A DNA stretch of 64,000 bases from Schistosoma mansoni (taxonomy: Eukaryota; Platyhelminthes; Trematoda; Strigeidida; Schistosomatidae): NCBI RefSeq assembly GCF_000237925.1, contig NC_031497.1:26080205-26144204 (forward strand). The letters run 5' to 3'. The notes under the pieces are model-generated. The model made no database searches and was not told the DNA's origin. It saw nothing but the letters and a program-made list of their open reading frames with translations. Made by a program: the position numbers and the translations under genes. Below, piece after piece: positions 33,035-44,012 of the stretch. Positions within the stretch are counted from its first letter, which is position 1. Every line of letters starts with the position of its first letter.

Positions 33035-35236
33035 ATGGTGCTGAAGTCTGGAGCTTCGTCGTTTATGTCTTTGTTGTTGTTACTTGTAGTGTTTGCAGCT
33101 ATGCGGCTGTTTGCAGAAACGTTATCTTCTTCACAAATTTTGACAATCTTTGGTGGATTTTTCGGGAGTTTAATTTTCGTCCTATTAATAACGGTATTAG
33201 TTTATTGTTGTTCAGCTAACATTGTAGTTTGTAAATAATTTCGAAAGAACACTTTTTGGTGATGAGTTTTGTTCCGGAGTCTTTCCTGAAGGTATTATCG
33301 ATTAATATTTGACATATTTGAAGTGGCCATATGCATTGTTATTGCCTGTTCTTTCTCTGCGACTATACATCGGGTGTGCGGCACGACATGGTAAGATTGC
33401 AATGATGTAAAACCCAAGTTATTTTAATTGTTTAAATATTTGTACTGATGCTAGTTGTAGGTTTGATCGAATTGATGTTTAAACATTATTGGGATTCCTA
33501 CCCCGTAGTATGGAGAACGGTTTTTTAAAGAACCGGATGTACTGGACTGCTGTCTCGTCCTAGTGTGGGATTCCTCAGTATTGCACATACTCTGTCCCGC
33601 GCGCAGGGTTGGAATCGACGACCTCCAGTTCTGTGCTCGTACTCTTAACCTTTAAATCACTAAGCCGACATCCGACGATGCTTATGTCTAACTTCAGTCG
33701 ATCCATGGTCTTGACCAGCCGTTCATTCATTGTCTGAGGTGGGTAACTTTCATACGCACGACAATTTCCATTGATCCCCTTAATGATAAGTACATTAACA
33801 TTGTGCCGGATCTCTACTAGAACACTTCTGGTCGAGCCAGAGTCTATGTCGAACTATCGTCGGAATCGGGTACTTCAGGTGTTCGTCAGGATTGTCCGCT
33901 TTCTCGATTTACATATAACTTTGCCATAGACATGATTTTAGAGATAACGCTTTCGTCGTCTGGCTTTCCAGGAGTTGATCTAACAAGAGGTTCAACTGTT
34001 GCTTTAAAATACGCAGATGATATGGTTCTGTTTGGTGAAGACGCTGACAATATGCAGACTGTTGACTACCTCAAGTAACAATGCGGACATTTTGGTTGCA
34101 GTTCTCCCTTCAAGTGTTACTTCAAGATTGGCTGGCGGGATCGTCACGAAATCAAAACACTCGGTTGTCTTATATCAACTTACATCACTTGTAGCATAGG
34201 CGAGGTATCCATTTGTCAACTAAAGGACAAGTTTGCTGCTCAGCAGTTCGGTCTGTTCTACTATATGGGTGTGAAGCATAGTCACTAATAATAGAGGATA
34301 TTTATAAGATACATGTATAGCGTAAAAAGATGTCGTTTGACATGCCAAAACCCCCTACAACTGACTCGAAGGTAATCGCAAATGAACCTTATCGTGATCG
34401 TTGAGGGAGTAGTAAATCCTCATCAACTGAGGTGGTTGAAACACGTTTTACGTATGCCCGACCACCGCCTACATCGAAGAGGGATGTTTAATGGTGCAAG
34501 AGTAGGCTAGAATAAATATAGGGTCGGCCAGACCAAGACATGAGATCGTTCCATCATGCCATTAACATTTGAACTTAGTCATGTTAATAGGTAAAGACTA
34601 ACTTGTTTGACTCCACGTGATTATCTCAACCAATGGTTAGAGATTTTGAATGACATGGATGAAAATCGTTTGCAATGGTGCATGTGCATCCACTCCTAGT
34701 TTTTCTCCAAATTCTGAGATTCTAAATTTCTCGTAACTAGTTTTTTGTTTTTATTTCATTAATTGATATTTTCTTTTTGAGTCATATCTTCAGTGCCTTA
34801 TCTTTCCTATTACCTGTGATACTGTTACCTACTCTACTGTTCTGGGATTTGGTCTAAAAACTTCATCTCTGTGCTAATGGGGTATGGCAACCTGAACCTG
34901 TGTACGCACGTACAGATTGTACGTTGTGACTGATTAACTGAGCCGATGTAGCTTGACTGAGTCGTTAGGAAGATCGAGCACGACCACCACATCAAAGTAA
35001 CAGCTACGGTCAGATCAATAAGTACTGTAACTTCCCATATAGTTTGTAATGTAAGAATCAATATTGATTATGCTTTTCTATTGACTTGTATTTATGGTAA
35101 AGATCACGTAATTTTTTTCATTCGTAGTTTCATATTTTCGCTGGTGATGTTGTATTATCTGATTCGTATTTCTCATGAAGTTTATCAAAGTAACGAGCAA
35201 GTCACCACAAGCAGCTCATCGAGAAAGAAAAAATGA
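33035..35236 (+). CDS. KRTCAP2: KRTCAP2 homologue, oligosaccharyltransferase subunit, complete
   Basis: KRTCAP2 is a small multi-pass ER membrane protein of the STT3A-type oligosaccharyltransferase complex, linking it to the translocon for co-translational N-glycosylation. Four exons join as 33035-33193, 33228-33291, 33324-33390 and 35128-35236 (stop TGA 35234-35236): 399 bp, 132 residues (human about 136). Exon 1 reads MVLKSGASSFMSLLLLLVVF and LSSSQILTIFGGFFGSLIFV. Exon 2 has NNFERTLFG and VFPE. Exon 3 has SATIHRVCGTT. Exon 4 has FIFSLVMLYYLIRIS and a polar tail ending SSSSRKKK. Family landmarks are LSLLLF, LTIQGG, NNLENLVFG, FPE, IHRVCVTTC and FIFSMVGLYYINKIS. Introns 1 and 2 are 34 and 32 bp; intron 3 (1737 bp) holds a SINE and a LINE. 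All GT-AG, phases consistent. Poly(A) signal at 35333-35338. Confidence 0.93.
33525..33740 (-). mobile_element. Hammerhead-SINE, diverged copy
   Basis: Lies in KRTCAP2 intron 3. It retains the ribozyme region (33541-33586) and tRNA-like head (GGGTTGGAATCGACG near 33606, ACTAAGCCGACATCCGACG near 33660). The ribozyme GAAAC is mutated to GAGAC, so it should be inactive. Confidence 0.65.
33800..34945 (+). mobile_element. LINE-C with RT catalytic region, degenerate
   Basis: Lies in KRTCAP2 intron 3, same strand. The frame reads SGVRQDCPLSRFTYNFAIDM, ILEITLSSSGFPGVDL and the catalytic LKYADDMVLFGEDADNMQT (34005-34061), then decays. The C-terminal and 3' UTR landmarks (CTGTGCTAATGGGGTATGGC at 34871) end near GTTGTGACTG at 34930. 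Clade not assigned. Confidence 0.75.
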
Positions 35237-35332
35237 TAAAATTCCCGATTTGTTTCCAACTAGTAGTATTTTTTCCAAGTTATTTTTTTTTAATCTTTTG
35301 ATGTACACTTCGTATTTGGAGTGTAAAGTTGC

Positions 35333-35338
35333 AATAAA
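35333..35338 (+). terminator. Candidate KRTCAP2 poly(A) signal
   Basis: AATAAA 97 bp after the KRTCAP2 stop codon. Confidence 0.6.
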
Positions 35339-35339
35339 T

Positions 35340-36236
35340 ATTTTAATTTTTTTAAAAGTTTGTTTTTTGTATAACAAGTCGAAATCTCGACAAAACTTAA
35401 TCTTATTAAGTTTTAGTAAACATTTAAAGGTCAAACAACATTTTTATCATTATTGACTAATTCATATTACATAGGAAAGGAGTTTACAGGCACTGATAGA
35501 GAATATAATGATTATTTCATTTAGTTTACAGTTAATGTAATGGCATATACTAAGATAAAAAATATTGCTTATTGATGAATGCTAATGCAAATTAGCCTTA
35601 GTGCAGATAATAAAGGTTTTGTAACTTTACGGCTGAACGCATTTTTATGGTTTCATGTGTGAAGGACACAGGGCTTAGGGCATGTTGTATTTGTTCATGT
35701 ATAGGATGTTAGAAATGCGTACTATCGGATGACTGTTTTTATTTTGCAACTTCAATGAAACGGATATGATGCATATGTACCGATAATCATGTCCAAATAA
35801 CACCATTTTGAGTCAGTACGATTTAGTATAGCCTAAACTGCTGGTCATACCATTGTCATTATTTATTATTCTTAAATATGCCATTAGTACAGTGTAATCG
35901 GTTTCTCGTTATCACAGAATTTAGCTTAACGACCTTTTGTTAAATGCATGAGAATGATTTCAATTTAGTTACCAAAAGAAATACGAAACAGAACAGATGC
36001 AACTGTAAGACTAGTTCTTGGATAATAAACGCAATGACGGATAAACCGTCATTTAAAATAAAGAAAGCGTGTATAAAATGCGATTGACTAATTTATTGAT
36101 GCGATTTGCGACGAATTAGAGAACAAAAGTTGAAACAAAATTAGGCGTGGCCTTATAAAGGGTCTTCTATCGGTCTCTTGATTTCAACCCCACAATCCTT
36201 TCTTTCCTGGGGTTGCCCATCTCTCCATTCCTATAT
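35340..36236. other. Intergenic downstream of KRTCAP2
   Basis: No gene or repeat recognised. Confidence 0.45.
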
Positions 36237-36375
36237 TTCCTCCAAATGCCCTGGTACGGCCGAGAGCGGGGAGGGGTCGCCCTTCCTCTCAAAATTCTCC
36301 TACACCTATACAGCCTCTGTCAGGGAAGTCTTACTCACTGCCTCCTCGTGGCGGGGATATTGTTTACGAAATCAA
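36237..36375 (+). mobile_element. R520 retroposon, 5' end fragment
   Basis: CCTCCAAATGCCCTGGTACGG to GTTTACGAAATC: the first 140 bp of R520. Directly abuts a hammerhead-SINE. A 3' end of R520 in the same orientation lies at 36705-36765, but the 300-bp middle is missing. Confidence 0.7.
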
Positions 36376-36540
36376 AACTTGCGCACGAGACCGATAGGTA
36401 CTGGATTCGAATCCAGAGAGCAAGGTCGTGGATGCGCACTACTGAGGCGTCCCATACTAAGACGAAACAGCCGTCCAGTGTTTCCAGGTTTTTCATGGTA
36501 GTCTAGCTTTAATTGACTCATGAATTCAACTATTAAATTA
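36376..36540 (+). mobile_element. Hammerhead-SINE copy with tRNA-like B box
   Basis: Plus strand: B box GGATTCGAATCC (36402-36413), then the ribozyme region 36434-36480, then the GACTCATGAATTCAACT 3' region. The core reads CUGAGGC instead of CUGAGGA and stem II is weakened, so the ribozyme is probably inactive. Confidence 0.7.
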
Positions 36541-36704
36541 TTATTGTCATAATTCATAGTTGTTCATCATAAGTATGTTGGGACTTGTTTGATTATGTAA
36601 CTTTCAGAAATACAAAGGAAACCAAAATGTGACCTAATACTTCAGTTTCTTTAATCATCGGTTAATTAACTTTGCTACGATATAACTGAACTGACAATTT
36701 CCTG

Positions 36705-36765
36705 TGTGGCGCATATATATCTTGTGCCGCCTCATACCAATATTTATGTGTTTAAATAAATAAAC
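36705..36765 (+). mobile_element. R520 retroposon, 3' end fragment
   Basis: GTGTGGCGCATATATATCTT to the GTGTTTAAATAAATAAAC tail. Either a separate 5'-truncated copy or the end of the copy starting at 36237. Confidence 0.65.
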
Positions 36766-36970
36766 TACACTTCCGTAATCGTGTCATATTTTGGACAATT
36801 AAATCAGGGAATCGCGGTTGTGGGTCTTAACCACAAAACTTATGAAACAGCATTCCAGCAACAAACAATCCAAGTTCTCCCTTCAGCGGTTTCAAATGGC
36901 AGCTGAGCGAGGTGGCATATGTCACACAGTCTGGTGGGATGAGCATCTCAGTCTATGTTGTCTCTGTCAT

Positions 36971-37249
36971 TTAATTCTTCCGAATTAATAGCGTTGCATC
37001 CAAATCCACTTCCGTTTGATAGTTGGTAATATTTATCAGTTGGGTTCCTGGTATCCCTTCATCCATAAAAGTGAAGGCTTGCATATAAGGCTCAAGTGCT
37101 AAGGATAACATCAACGGTGTTTGAGGCAACATTTTGATGCTTATGGAAATGAGAATCACGACCCACGTAATGGCAAAATGCTGATTTTTCATAATTTCCG
37201 AAAGCGATTGGAACGCTCGAAATAATGCATCTAGTACTTTGTAAGTCAC
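36971..37249 (-). CDS. Unassigned frame with signal-peptide-like segment, weak
   Basis: Minus-strand 92-codon frame. From its internal methionine (MKNQHFAITWVVILISISIK) it looks like a cleavable signal peptide followed by LMLSLALEPYMQAFTFMDEG and ending LLIRKN. No homologue recognised and no additional exon found on either side. Could be a small secreted protein, a fragment of a larger gene, or chance. Confidence 0.22.
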   Translation of the reverse strand: MTYKVLDALFRAFQSLSEIMKNQHFAITWVVILISISIKMLPQTPLMLSLALEPYMQAFTFMDEGIPGTQLINITNYQTEVDLDATLLIRKN

Positions 37250-37339
37250 GTTCGTAGTTTGGGGAAAAGGTGTTCATTCGAGGAATATTTAAGTCTTATA
37301 TCACTTTCCAGAAAATAACTAATAATTACCATGTCAAAT

Positions 37340-37430
37340 CTAGTCATCGTGGATGCACAATTCTGGGGAGTCCCATACTAGGATGAAACAGCCGTCCAAT
37401 GGTTCCAGGTTTTCAGTGGTTTTCTAACAC
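37340..37430 (+). mobile_element. Hammerhead-SINE, diverged fragment
   Basis: Ribozyme region 37353-37402 with core CUGGGGA (A to G at an invariant position) and GGATGAAAC. Inactive. No tRNA head seen. Confidence 0.6.
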
Positions 37431-37511
37431 TGACCGATTTCTGATCTCAATCAAAGGACTAATGATTTCATTAGACAGAATGGGATGAAAAAAAATTTTA
37501 AGACAAAAAAA

Positions 37512-39208
37512 TAGCCGTGCCATAAATGTTTACTTATGCCTGTTACCCCTCATAGTGAAGCATAGGCCGCCCACCAGCATTTTCCATCCAGCTCTGTCCT
37601 GAGCAATCTTTTCCAGTTGTTATTCATTCCTTTCATGTCTGCTTCCAATTCCTGACACTGTGTTCTTTGGCCTTCCTCTTTTCAGTTTACCTTCACGATT
37701 CTAAGTTGATGCTTTCTTCGTGATGCAGTTTGATGATTTCTGTGATGCATGTCCTATCCACCAATTCCACTGTCTTTTCCTAATTTTTTCTTCAGCTGGA
37801 AGTTGGTTTGTTCTCTCCCACAGCAGGTTGTTGCTGATGGTATCCAGTCAACGGACATCGGGTATCTTGCGTAGACAACTATATGAATACTTGTACTTTT
37901 TTGATGATAGTTGTGGTGGTTCTCCATGTTTCGGCTGCGTACAGCAGAACTGTCTTGACATTCGTATTGAAGATCTTCACTTTGATATTGGTTGACAGTT
38001 GTTTTGAGTTACATATATTTTTCGACTGTAGGAATTCTGTCCTTGCTTTGCCAATTCTCGCCTTTACATCTGCATCAGATCCTTCTTGTTCATCAATGAT
38101 GCTTCCCAGATACGTGAGAAATTTCACATCTTCCAGAGCTTCTCCACCAAGTTTGACTGGGTTGGTGTTCTCTGTGTTGTATTTGGGGATCTTGGTATTT
38201 CTTTTGCGTTTGTTGAGCCCTACTGATGCAGAGGCTACTTCTGCACTGGTTGTCTTCATCTGCATTTGTTGGTGTGTATGGGATAGAAGAGCCAGGCCAT
38301 CTGCGAAGTCCAAATCTTTTAGTTGATTTCGAGCTCTCCATCGCATTCCATATTTCCCCTCATATGAGGTCTTCATAATCCAGTAGAGCACCAGAAGAAA
38401 GGGAAATGGTGAGAGTAGACAGCCTTTTCTGACTTCGGTTCTCACTTGGAATGCATCTGTCAGCTGTCCTCCATGCACCACTTTGCAGTGTAGTCCGTCA
38501 TATGAATTCCGTATGGTGTTGACGATTTCCTCAGGTACACCATAGTGTCGACAAAGTTTCCATAATGTTCTACTATCCACACTGTCGAATGCTTTCTCAT
38601 AATCAAAGAAGTTGATGTTTAGTGATGAGTTCCATTTTATTGGTTACTCAACGATGACCCATAGTGTGGCGATTTGGTCTGTGGACGACCGATCCTTACG
38701 GAATCCGTTCTGTTGATCCCGAAATTAGGCGTCTACTGAGTATTTCATCCGGTTCGGCAACACTGTTGAAAACCTTTTCTTACACTGTCAATAGTGTGAT
38801 GCCTCTGTAGTTTTCACATTTGGTCAGATCTCCCTTCTTTGTTATCTTGGTGAGTTGTCCTTTATTTCAGTCAATCGGTGGCACTTGTTCTTCCTCCCAA
38901 ATCTCCCAGATTTGAACGTCAAGCATGTTTGCAGTTATTTCTATGTCTGATTTCAGTGCATCAGCTGGTGTGTTGTCATGTCCTACTGCTTTCCAAATGT
39001 TGATTTGTCTGATGGCCATCTCGATGTCTTCCGTCGTTGGTGAAGTGACATCTATATGAATGTCTATGTGTGATGCTTCGATGTCCGGTCGATTCAATGG
39101 AGCTGGCCTATTCAACAGTTCCTTGAAGTATTTTACTTATCTGTCTCTGTTCTTCAATCCCGGTGATTGTCTTACCTTCTTTGTCCCTGACCGGTAGCTC
39201 CTTGGCCT
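37512..39208 (-). mobile_element. RTE LINE, RT domain to 3' end, minus strand
   Basis: Runs from the linker (RDKEGKTITG near 39190) through MNRPAPLNRPDIEASHIDIH, CENYRGITLLT, FDSVDSRTLWKLCRHYGVPE, KGCLLSPFPFLLVL and KDLDFADGLALLSHT, to the 3' end with the inverted TTACCCCTCATAGTGAAGC landmark near 37545. Stops and frameshifts are scattered; the longest open piece is 37879-38580. Confidence 0.85.
37879..38580 (-). pseudogene. RTE reverse transcriptase fragment
   Basis: 233-codon open stretch of an RTE-clade RT: DSRTLWKLCRHYGVPEEIVN, VRKGCLLSPFPFLL, DFADGLALLSHTHQQMQ, KFLTYLGSIIDEQEG and LLYAAETWRTTTTIIKKVQ. The catalytic motif reads FADG rather than the expected FADD, a loss of the second aspartate. 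Frames on both sides are closed by stops. Not functional. Confidence 0.85.
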
Positions 39209-39325
39209 GTAGCTCTTCCAGAGTTACTGCCGGTCCCAAGCCCGGTTAAAGGAGGAGGTTTGGGCGCGGGGTCGGCAAACCTATCCTGCAGGAAGCAGTC
39301 TTGCTAAAAAAGAACGCTAACCATT
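39209..39325 (+). mobile_element. RTE 5' UTR piece, inverted against the adjoining RTE
   Basis: CTGTAGCTCTTCCAGAGTTA to GAACGCTAACC matches the RTE 5' UTR at 41985-42100, on the plus strand. It directly joins the minus-strand RT copy at about 39208. This head-to-head join suggests 5' inversion during integration. Confidence 0.7.
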
Positions 39326-39353
39326 GATAAATGACATTCCTAGATATAGAGAC

Positions 39354-40300
39354 TGATATATAGATAGTTTGATAAGCAGTAGTTAGATAGATAGGTAGTT
39401 AGTTTGAAAGATAAATAGGTTGATTAATGAACAGGTAGAGAGATGGATAAATAGACAGTCAGACGAACTGAGACATTTTGTACGAGTGCTCATTAGTTTT
39501 TAGTATCAGTATTAGTATTTCACATATAATGAAACATAGAGTGGTAGTGTTTTATCTACATCTCATATTTTTATACTGGGAAGAATGAGAAATCACTGTA
39601 ATTCCCACGATGCGAAGTAAAAACAAGGAGACTGCCATAAGTGAAGATTTATTAGCTCCAAAACACGGCGACCCTTGTCGAAAATACACTCATATTGTAA
39701 CGAACAAGAACACATAGGTGGGGACAACTGATTTTATTTTAACACAAAATTAGAGAGTTCTTTCGTCAAATGTGAGAACTATACGCTCAATACTTCATTT
39801 GCAAATCCTCGATCAAGTGTCTCGAACTTTAACGTTTTTTTTCATTTCCATAATGATTACTCTCTGTTCCTGTGCTCTTAGATTCGTTCTTCTCAGTCTT
39901 CTGCTGCCAGACATCCCATTTCTGATTAGTGTTGCATACTACTTATGTCTATATAGGTAGCATACACCACAACGTGCTGTTTAATGTGCTGAACATAGTT
40001 CATTATTAATTTAATACAAGAATATCGTATCTTAAAGTAGATATATAATTTTATGGTTAGATGATAATATAGATAGCAAAACAGACAGACAGGGAGATAG
40101 ATGGATAGAAAGAGGGAGAGATAGACTAATAGTTATGCAGATCGTGTGATAGGTATGTAAATAAACTCGTAGATAAGTAAATAGAACGTTAGTTACTCAG
40201 GTAGATAGATAGATAAATGGATATGTAGTTAGAAAGGGAGATAATAGATAGATTGATTAGTTAATAGATAAAGATAGATACTAGAAGATAGCTGATATAT
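39354..40300. repeat. Two degenerate GATA/TAGA-rich tracts and spacer
   Basis: Imperfect TAGA/GATA units at about 39354-39465 and 40075-40290. The interval between them (39470-40070) has no recognised gene. Confidence 0.55.
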
Positions 40301-40734
40301 TTAAAAAGTTTGTATTCTGGATTGTGTGAGATAGATCCTCTTAATTAGAATGCAATTCACTTTCTCATCTGTCCATACATCTCAATTTCAAGTACGTAAC
40401 TGACGAAATTGGTGAATTGTATATTCGAAACATAAATGTAATCTAAGAGTTTGTACTTGAACTATAAATCTGGCAAGTATTAGTGTTAGTGAGTAGTAGT
40501 AGTGTTATGTATCGTTTTATTATGCATGATACCCCGTCTTGAATTATAGGTGGAACCTGTTCCTCAATATAGACTGAACAGATTTACCAAAGTATATTCA
40601 AGCATACATCAATCATCACCAGTGCAAAAAAGGGTACTAAGTGTTCACTTTACAGAAGCTTCTTGACATTTCTACCTATAGTCGTTAGTAGTCATCAAAT
40701 GGCTTTGATCACACAATCGGATGCTGAGCGTAAA

Positions 40735-41075
40735 CTTTCACAATTGATTGATCACTGGGTGGTGATTAATGCCATGCGTGTCAAGTCCTTCTTAGTGCTG
40801 ATCGAATGCTATCGATCAAGTTGCAATGTGGCCACTAGTCTAGGTGGCTCGACACTGCGTGCATTATGTTGAGATAAGATGGTGGTTGGAGGTAGTCAAC
40901 AGGAAACCCTGGACCCGGGTTTCGTGCTACTTGCCACTTGTCAGCAAGGTGTACCTGTAATCTTGATGGAACTGGTGCTCCCTGACGGATTCGATCCCGT
41001 GTCACTCAGCTTCACAGTCAGAGACGTTACCACTGAGCTATTCGGGCCGCAACCGACCTCCTGTGGGACTAAGAT
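40735..41075 (+). mobile_element. T2 repeat (tRNA-headed SINE-like), most complete copy
   Basis: On the minus strand it begins with a tRNA-like promoter: A box TAGCTCAGTGGT (41040-41029) and B box GGGATCGAATCC (40998-40987) with normal spacing. It runs to GATCAATCAATTG at 40741. Related sequence at 4730, 43847, 52085. Confidence 0.7.
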
Positions 41076-41079
41076 GTAA

Positions 41080-41424
41080 ACTTTGTTACACTCTGAGTGC
41101 ATGAATGAATAATTCGTACATTTTTCATTGGAGTTAATTTATCTCTATCACTGCATTTCAATGTATTTAACTTGTTCTAACGCATTTTATTCTCGAGTGT
41201 TTTGTTGAAAACTCAAGATAATACTGTTACTTCAATCATCTCGGTCGTGAAATTCTTACCAGTAAGTACAACCTACCAGTAAACAATACATTTACAGTAA
41301 TTATCATAGTTAAGCATCATTTCTTTAATGTTCGATAGTTAATGAAAATCAATGCAGATCACAAATTTCCTTCGGATCTAACAAGCTCCTTTGCACTCAT
41401 TTGTTTAACATTACGCGGAATGAT
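41080..41424. other. Intergenic, no recognised feature
   Basis: Nothing recognised. Confidence 0.4.
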
Positions 41425-41770
41425 ATTACTTACTTACTTACTCCTGTTACTCCCAATGGAGCATAGGCCGCCGACCAGCTTTCTCCAACCCACTCTGTCC
41501 TGGGCCTTCTTTTCTAGTCCTATCCATTTTTTGTTCATTCTTCTCATGTCTGTCTTCATTTCTCTACGTAATGTGTTCTTTGGTCTTCCTCTTCTCCTTT
41601 GACCTTCAGGATTTCATGTGAGGGCTTGTCTTGTGACGCAGTTGCCTTTTTTCCTCAATGTGTGTTCTATCCACTTTCAGCGCTTCTTCCTGATTTCTTC
41701 CTCCACTGGATGGAATCTGGTTTGTTCTCTCCCACAATAGGTTGTTGCTGATAGTGTCTGGCCATTGGAA
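41425..41770 (-). mobile_element. RTE LINE 3' end, minus strand
   Basis: Minus strand ends GGAGTAACAGGAGTAAGTAAGTAAG, the RTE 3' terminus with TAAG tail (plus: TTACTTACTTACTCC at 41430). The C-terminal coding remnants correspond to the region at 37512-37860. Confidence 0.75.
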
Positions 41771-41969
41771 TGATATGCATCACCATAATTGTATGTAAGT
41801 ATTTACATTATAAGTAACGAAGCGATAGTTAGTCTACATAACATGTTTCCTCTTTTCAGGAACAATAAACTATATCAGCAAAATTTCTAATCTCTCATTA
41901 ATGGAAGATCGAACAATAATAATACAAAACAAAACATGTTCAACAGTATTAAAATTACCATCACTTTCT

Positions 41970-42245
41970 GAGGTGGGAACTCCGCCTGTAGCTCTTCTAG
42001 AGTTACTGCCGGTCCCAAGCCCGAGTAAAGGAGGAGGGTTGGGCATGGGGTTAGCGACCCCATCCCGTAGAAAAGCTAACTCGTTAAAAAAAACGCTAAC
42101 CAGAAAAAATAATTCAAACCATTTAAACTCTGCCCTGGGAGTTGAAGGAATAATTATGACGCCTCATGATAAAAGCCGAAATTTTTCGGAAGTCACGAGG
42201 CCGATGCACTTTCTAACAACCAGAGCAACACTCTTTATAGGTACA
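41970..42245 (+). mobile_element. RTE LINE 5' end
   Basis: 5' UTR (GAACTCCGCCTGTAGCTCTT, CCCAAGCCCGAGTAAAGG, CGCTAACCAGAAAAAATAAT) running into the start of the coding region (TTCGGAAGTCACGAGGCC to ACAACCAGAGCAACAC), then it breaks off. Its orientation is opposite to the 3' end at 41425-41770. Confidence 0.7.
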
Positions 42246-42928
42246 TTTTGAGGTGGAGAAAAATACCCGTTAAAGATATCGTACCACCTTCGTGTAAGTT
42301 ATACTAAATGAGTGACTATATTGTTAATCAGGTATTTAATTTGCATTATTTCATTTAAACATTTTATAGCTCCTGAGTGGCTAACTCAACTTATTATGAA
42401 AACCATAATACATAATCATCTGAATTATTTCAACATCGACTGTGAGCATCTAAGACCTTCAGATCTTGAGACGAGAGACTAAACTTCAAACCGCTGAGTT
42501 GACATTTTGTGGTTCGATTCTGACATGAATGAAAATTCCTCGTATATTCGTGCAAAAATCAGATACTAGTATGAAATTCAAGTGCGATGACGGTTCACCC
42601 GCTAACCAATCAAATAGACGAAAATGTGCACACTCATTTATAAAAATATTTATACGTATATTTGTTCCATATGTAATAAATCCACATTCTTAACTGATGA
42701 CATACACCTCATTAATAAGAAAACGGTAACCAACTCTTAGTCAATAATACACACATATTAGTGGATAATATCTGGCCAGTCTACCGAACCAGACTTCTAA
42801 TAGATTACACTTAGAAACATCTAAATGAAATAAGTTAGCCATATTAAAAAAATTAAGCGATAGACACGTCCGTCTGTAATGACAAAATTGTCTTCAATTA
42901 GATCTTAAATTGATATATATGTATATAT
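42246..42928. other. Intergenic, no recognised gene
   Basis: A B-box-like GGTTCGATTCT occurs at 42512-42523 in a possibly tRNA-like context, too weak to call. Nothing else. Confidence 0.4.
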
Positions 42929-43444
42929 TGTTATATCGCTTGAATGCGTGCGTGCCCCGTTTAATATATAACGTGATGATCCCCGCCAATCAGAGAGGAG
43001 TGAATTATCGATCAGAGCAACGATACACGAAAAACCGTACGAGCAGTCTTGAGTACTTGTCGGTCCTGCTTTCTGCCCAGCCCAGTCAGTTAAGTCCAAA
43101 ACACCAATAACAACCTCTGCAATATGAATTATTATTCTCAAACATACTGGGCTTATATACCAAACAAACTGACCACATCGTGCCATAAAATAGGAAATAA
43201 CATTTGCACAAGATTTGGCAAAATGTGGCTGTGAAAAGGGGGAACAGTAATTAGTAGACCGGGGATAACTCAGGAATGGTAAATCGTACAGTAATAGTCT
43301 ATGAGTCAAAATGAAGCTCATAATAAGAGGGACACGAATATGAATAGCTTAGTTACTTAACAATTATACAATAGGAAATATACATATCATATTGGTCCAT
43401 AAATGGTCCCCAAAAGTTACCATTCATAATTCTCTTCGGGATAT

Positions 43445-43448
<4 letters not shown>
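42929..43448 (-). mobile_element. Solo LTR (family L520), copy 2
   Basis: 520 bp. On the minus strand it starts TGTTATATCCCG and ends GCGATATAACA, so 9-bp inverted ends TGTTATATC/GATATAACA are visible. Flanks are TATAT at 42924-42928 and 43449-43453, a plausible 5-bp duplication within AT-rich DNA. Homologous to 1466-1969. The 138-codon minus frame at 42905-43321 is within it and not a gene. Confidence 0.8.

Positions 43449-43483
<35 letters not shown>
43449..43483. repeat. TA dinucleotide microsatellite
   Basis: About 17 TA units immediately beside the solo LTR. Confidence 0.9.
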
Positions 43484-43486
<3 letters not shown>

Positions 43487-43489
43487 ATG

Positions 43490-43846
43490 AAAAATCTCAA
43501 GCATTGATTACCTGTATAACTCGTGTCTCAACTTAGTCTATTTTGTGGTGCATTACTGGCTAGATACCCACTAAACTGTAGCATCACTCAGAAAGTTTCC
43601 TAAAACACAGTTCATATCTCTGACTTCCTGTTTACTGTCTTTATATGCAGTTTTAATGCATCTCTAAAGTAACCTATTTTGGCACACATATACGTATGCT
43701 TTAATAAATGAAATTAAATATAATCTATCATTGTCAGTAATACATTAGTGCTTTATTCTATTCTTCGCAGTTTATGTAACAATGATTCGTGATAGTGTAG
43801 TGACCGGCTTTTCTCGACGAGAACATGATTGGAATAATGGATCCAG
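43490..43846. other. Intergenic, no recognised feature
   Basis: Nothing recognised. Confidence 0.4.
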
Positions 43847-44012
43847 GGTTTCCTGTTGACCACCTCCAACCACCATCTTATCTCAACATAATGCACGCAG
43901 TGTCGAGCCACCTAGACTAGTGGCCACATTGCAACTTGATCGATAGCATTCGATCAGCACTAAGAAGGACTTGACACGCATGGCATTGATCACCACCCAG
44001 TGATCAATCAAT
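43847..44012 (-). mobile_element. T2 repeat fragment
   Basis: Minus-strand match to 40744-40915 (GATCACTGGGTGGTGATCAA to GAAACCCTGGATC), lacking the tRNA-like part. Confidence 0.7.

Noticed and set aside
40985-41042. Possible functional tRNA gene on the minus strand
   Set aside because: Boxes belong to the T2 repeat and the surrounding sequence lacks an acceptor stem pairing.
42905-43321. 138-codon minus-strand frame
   Set aside because: Lies inside the solo LTR; its other copy (1466-1969) does not preserve the frame.
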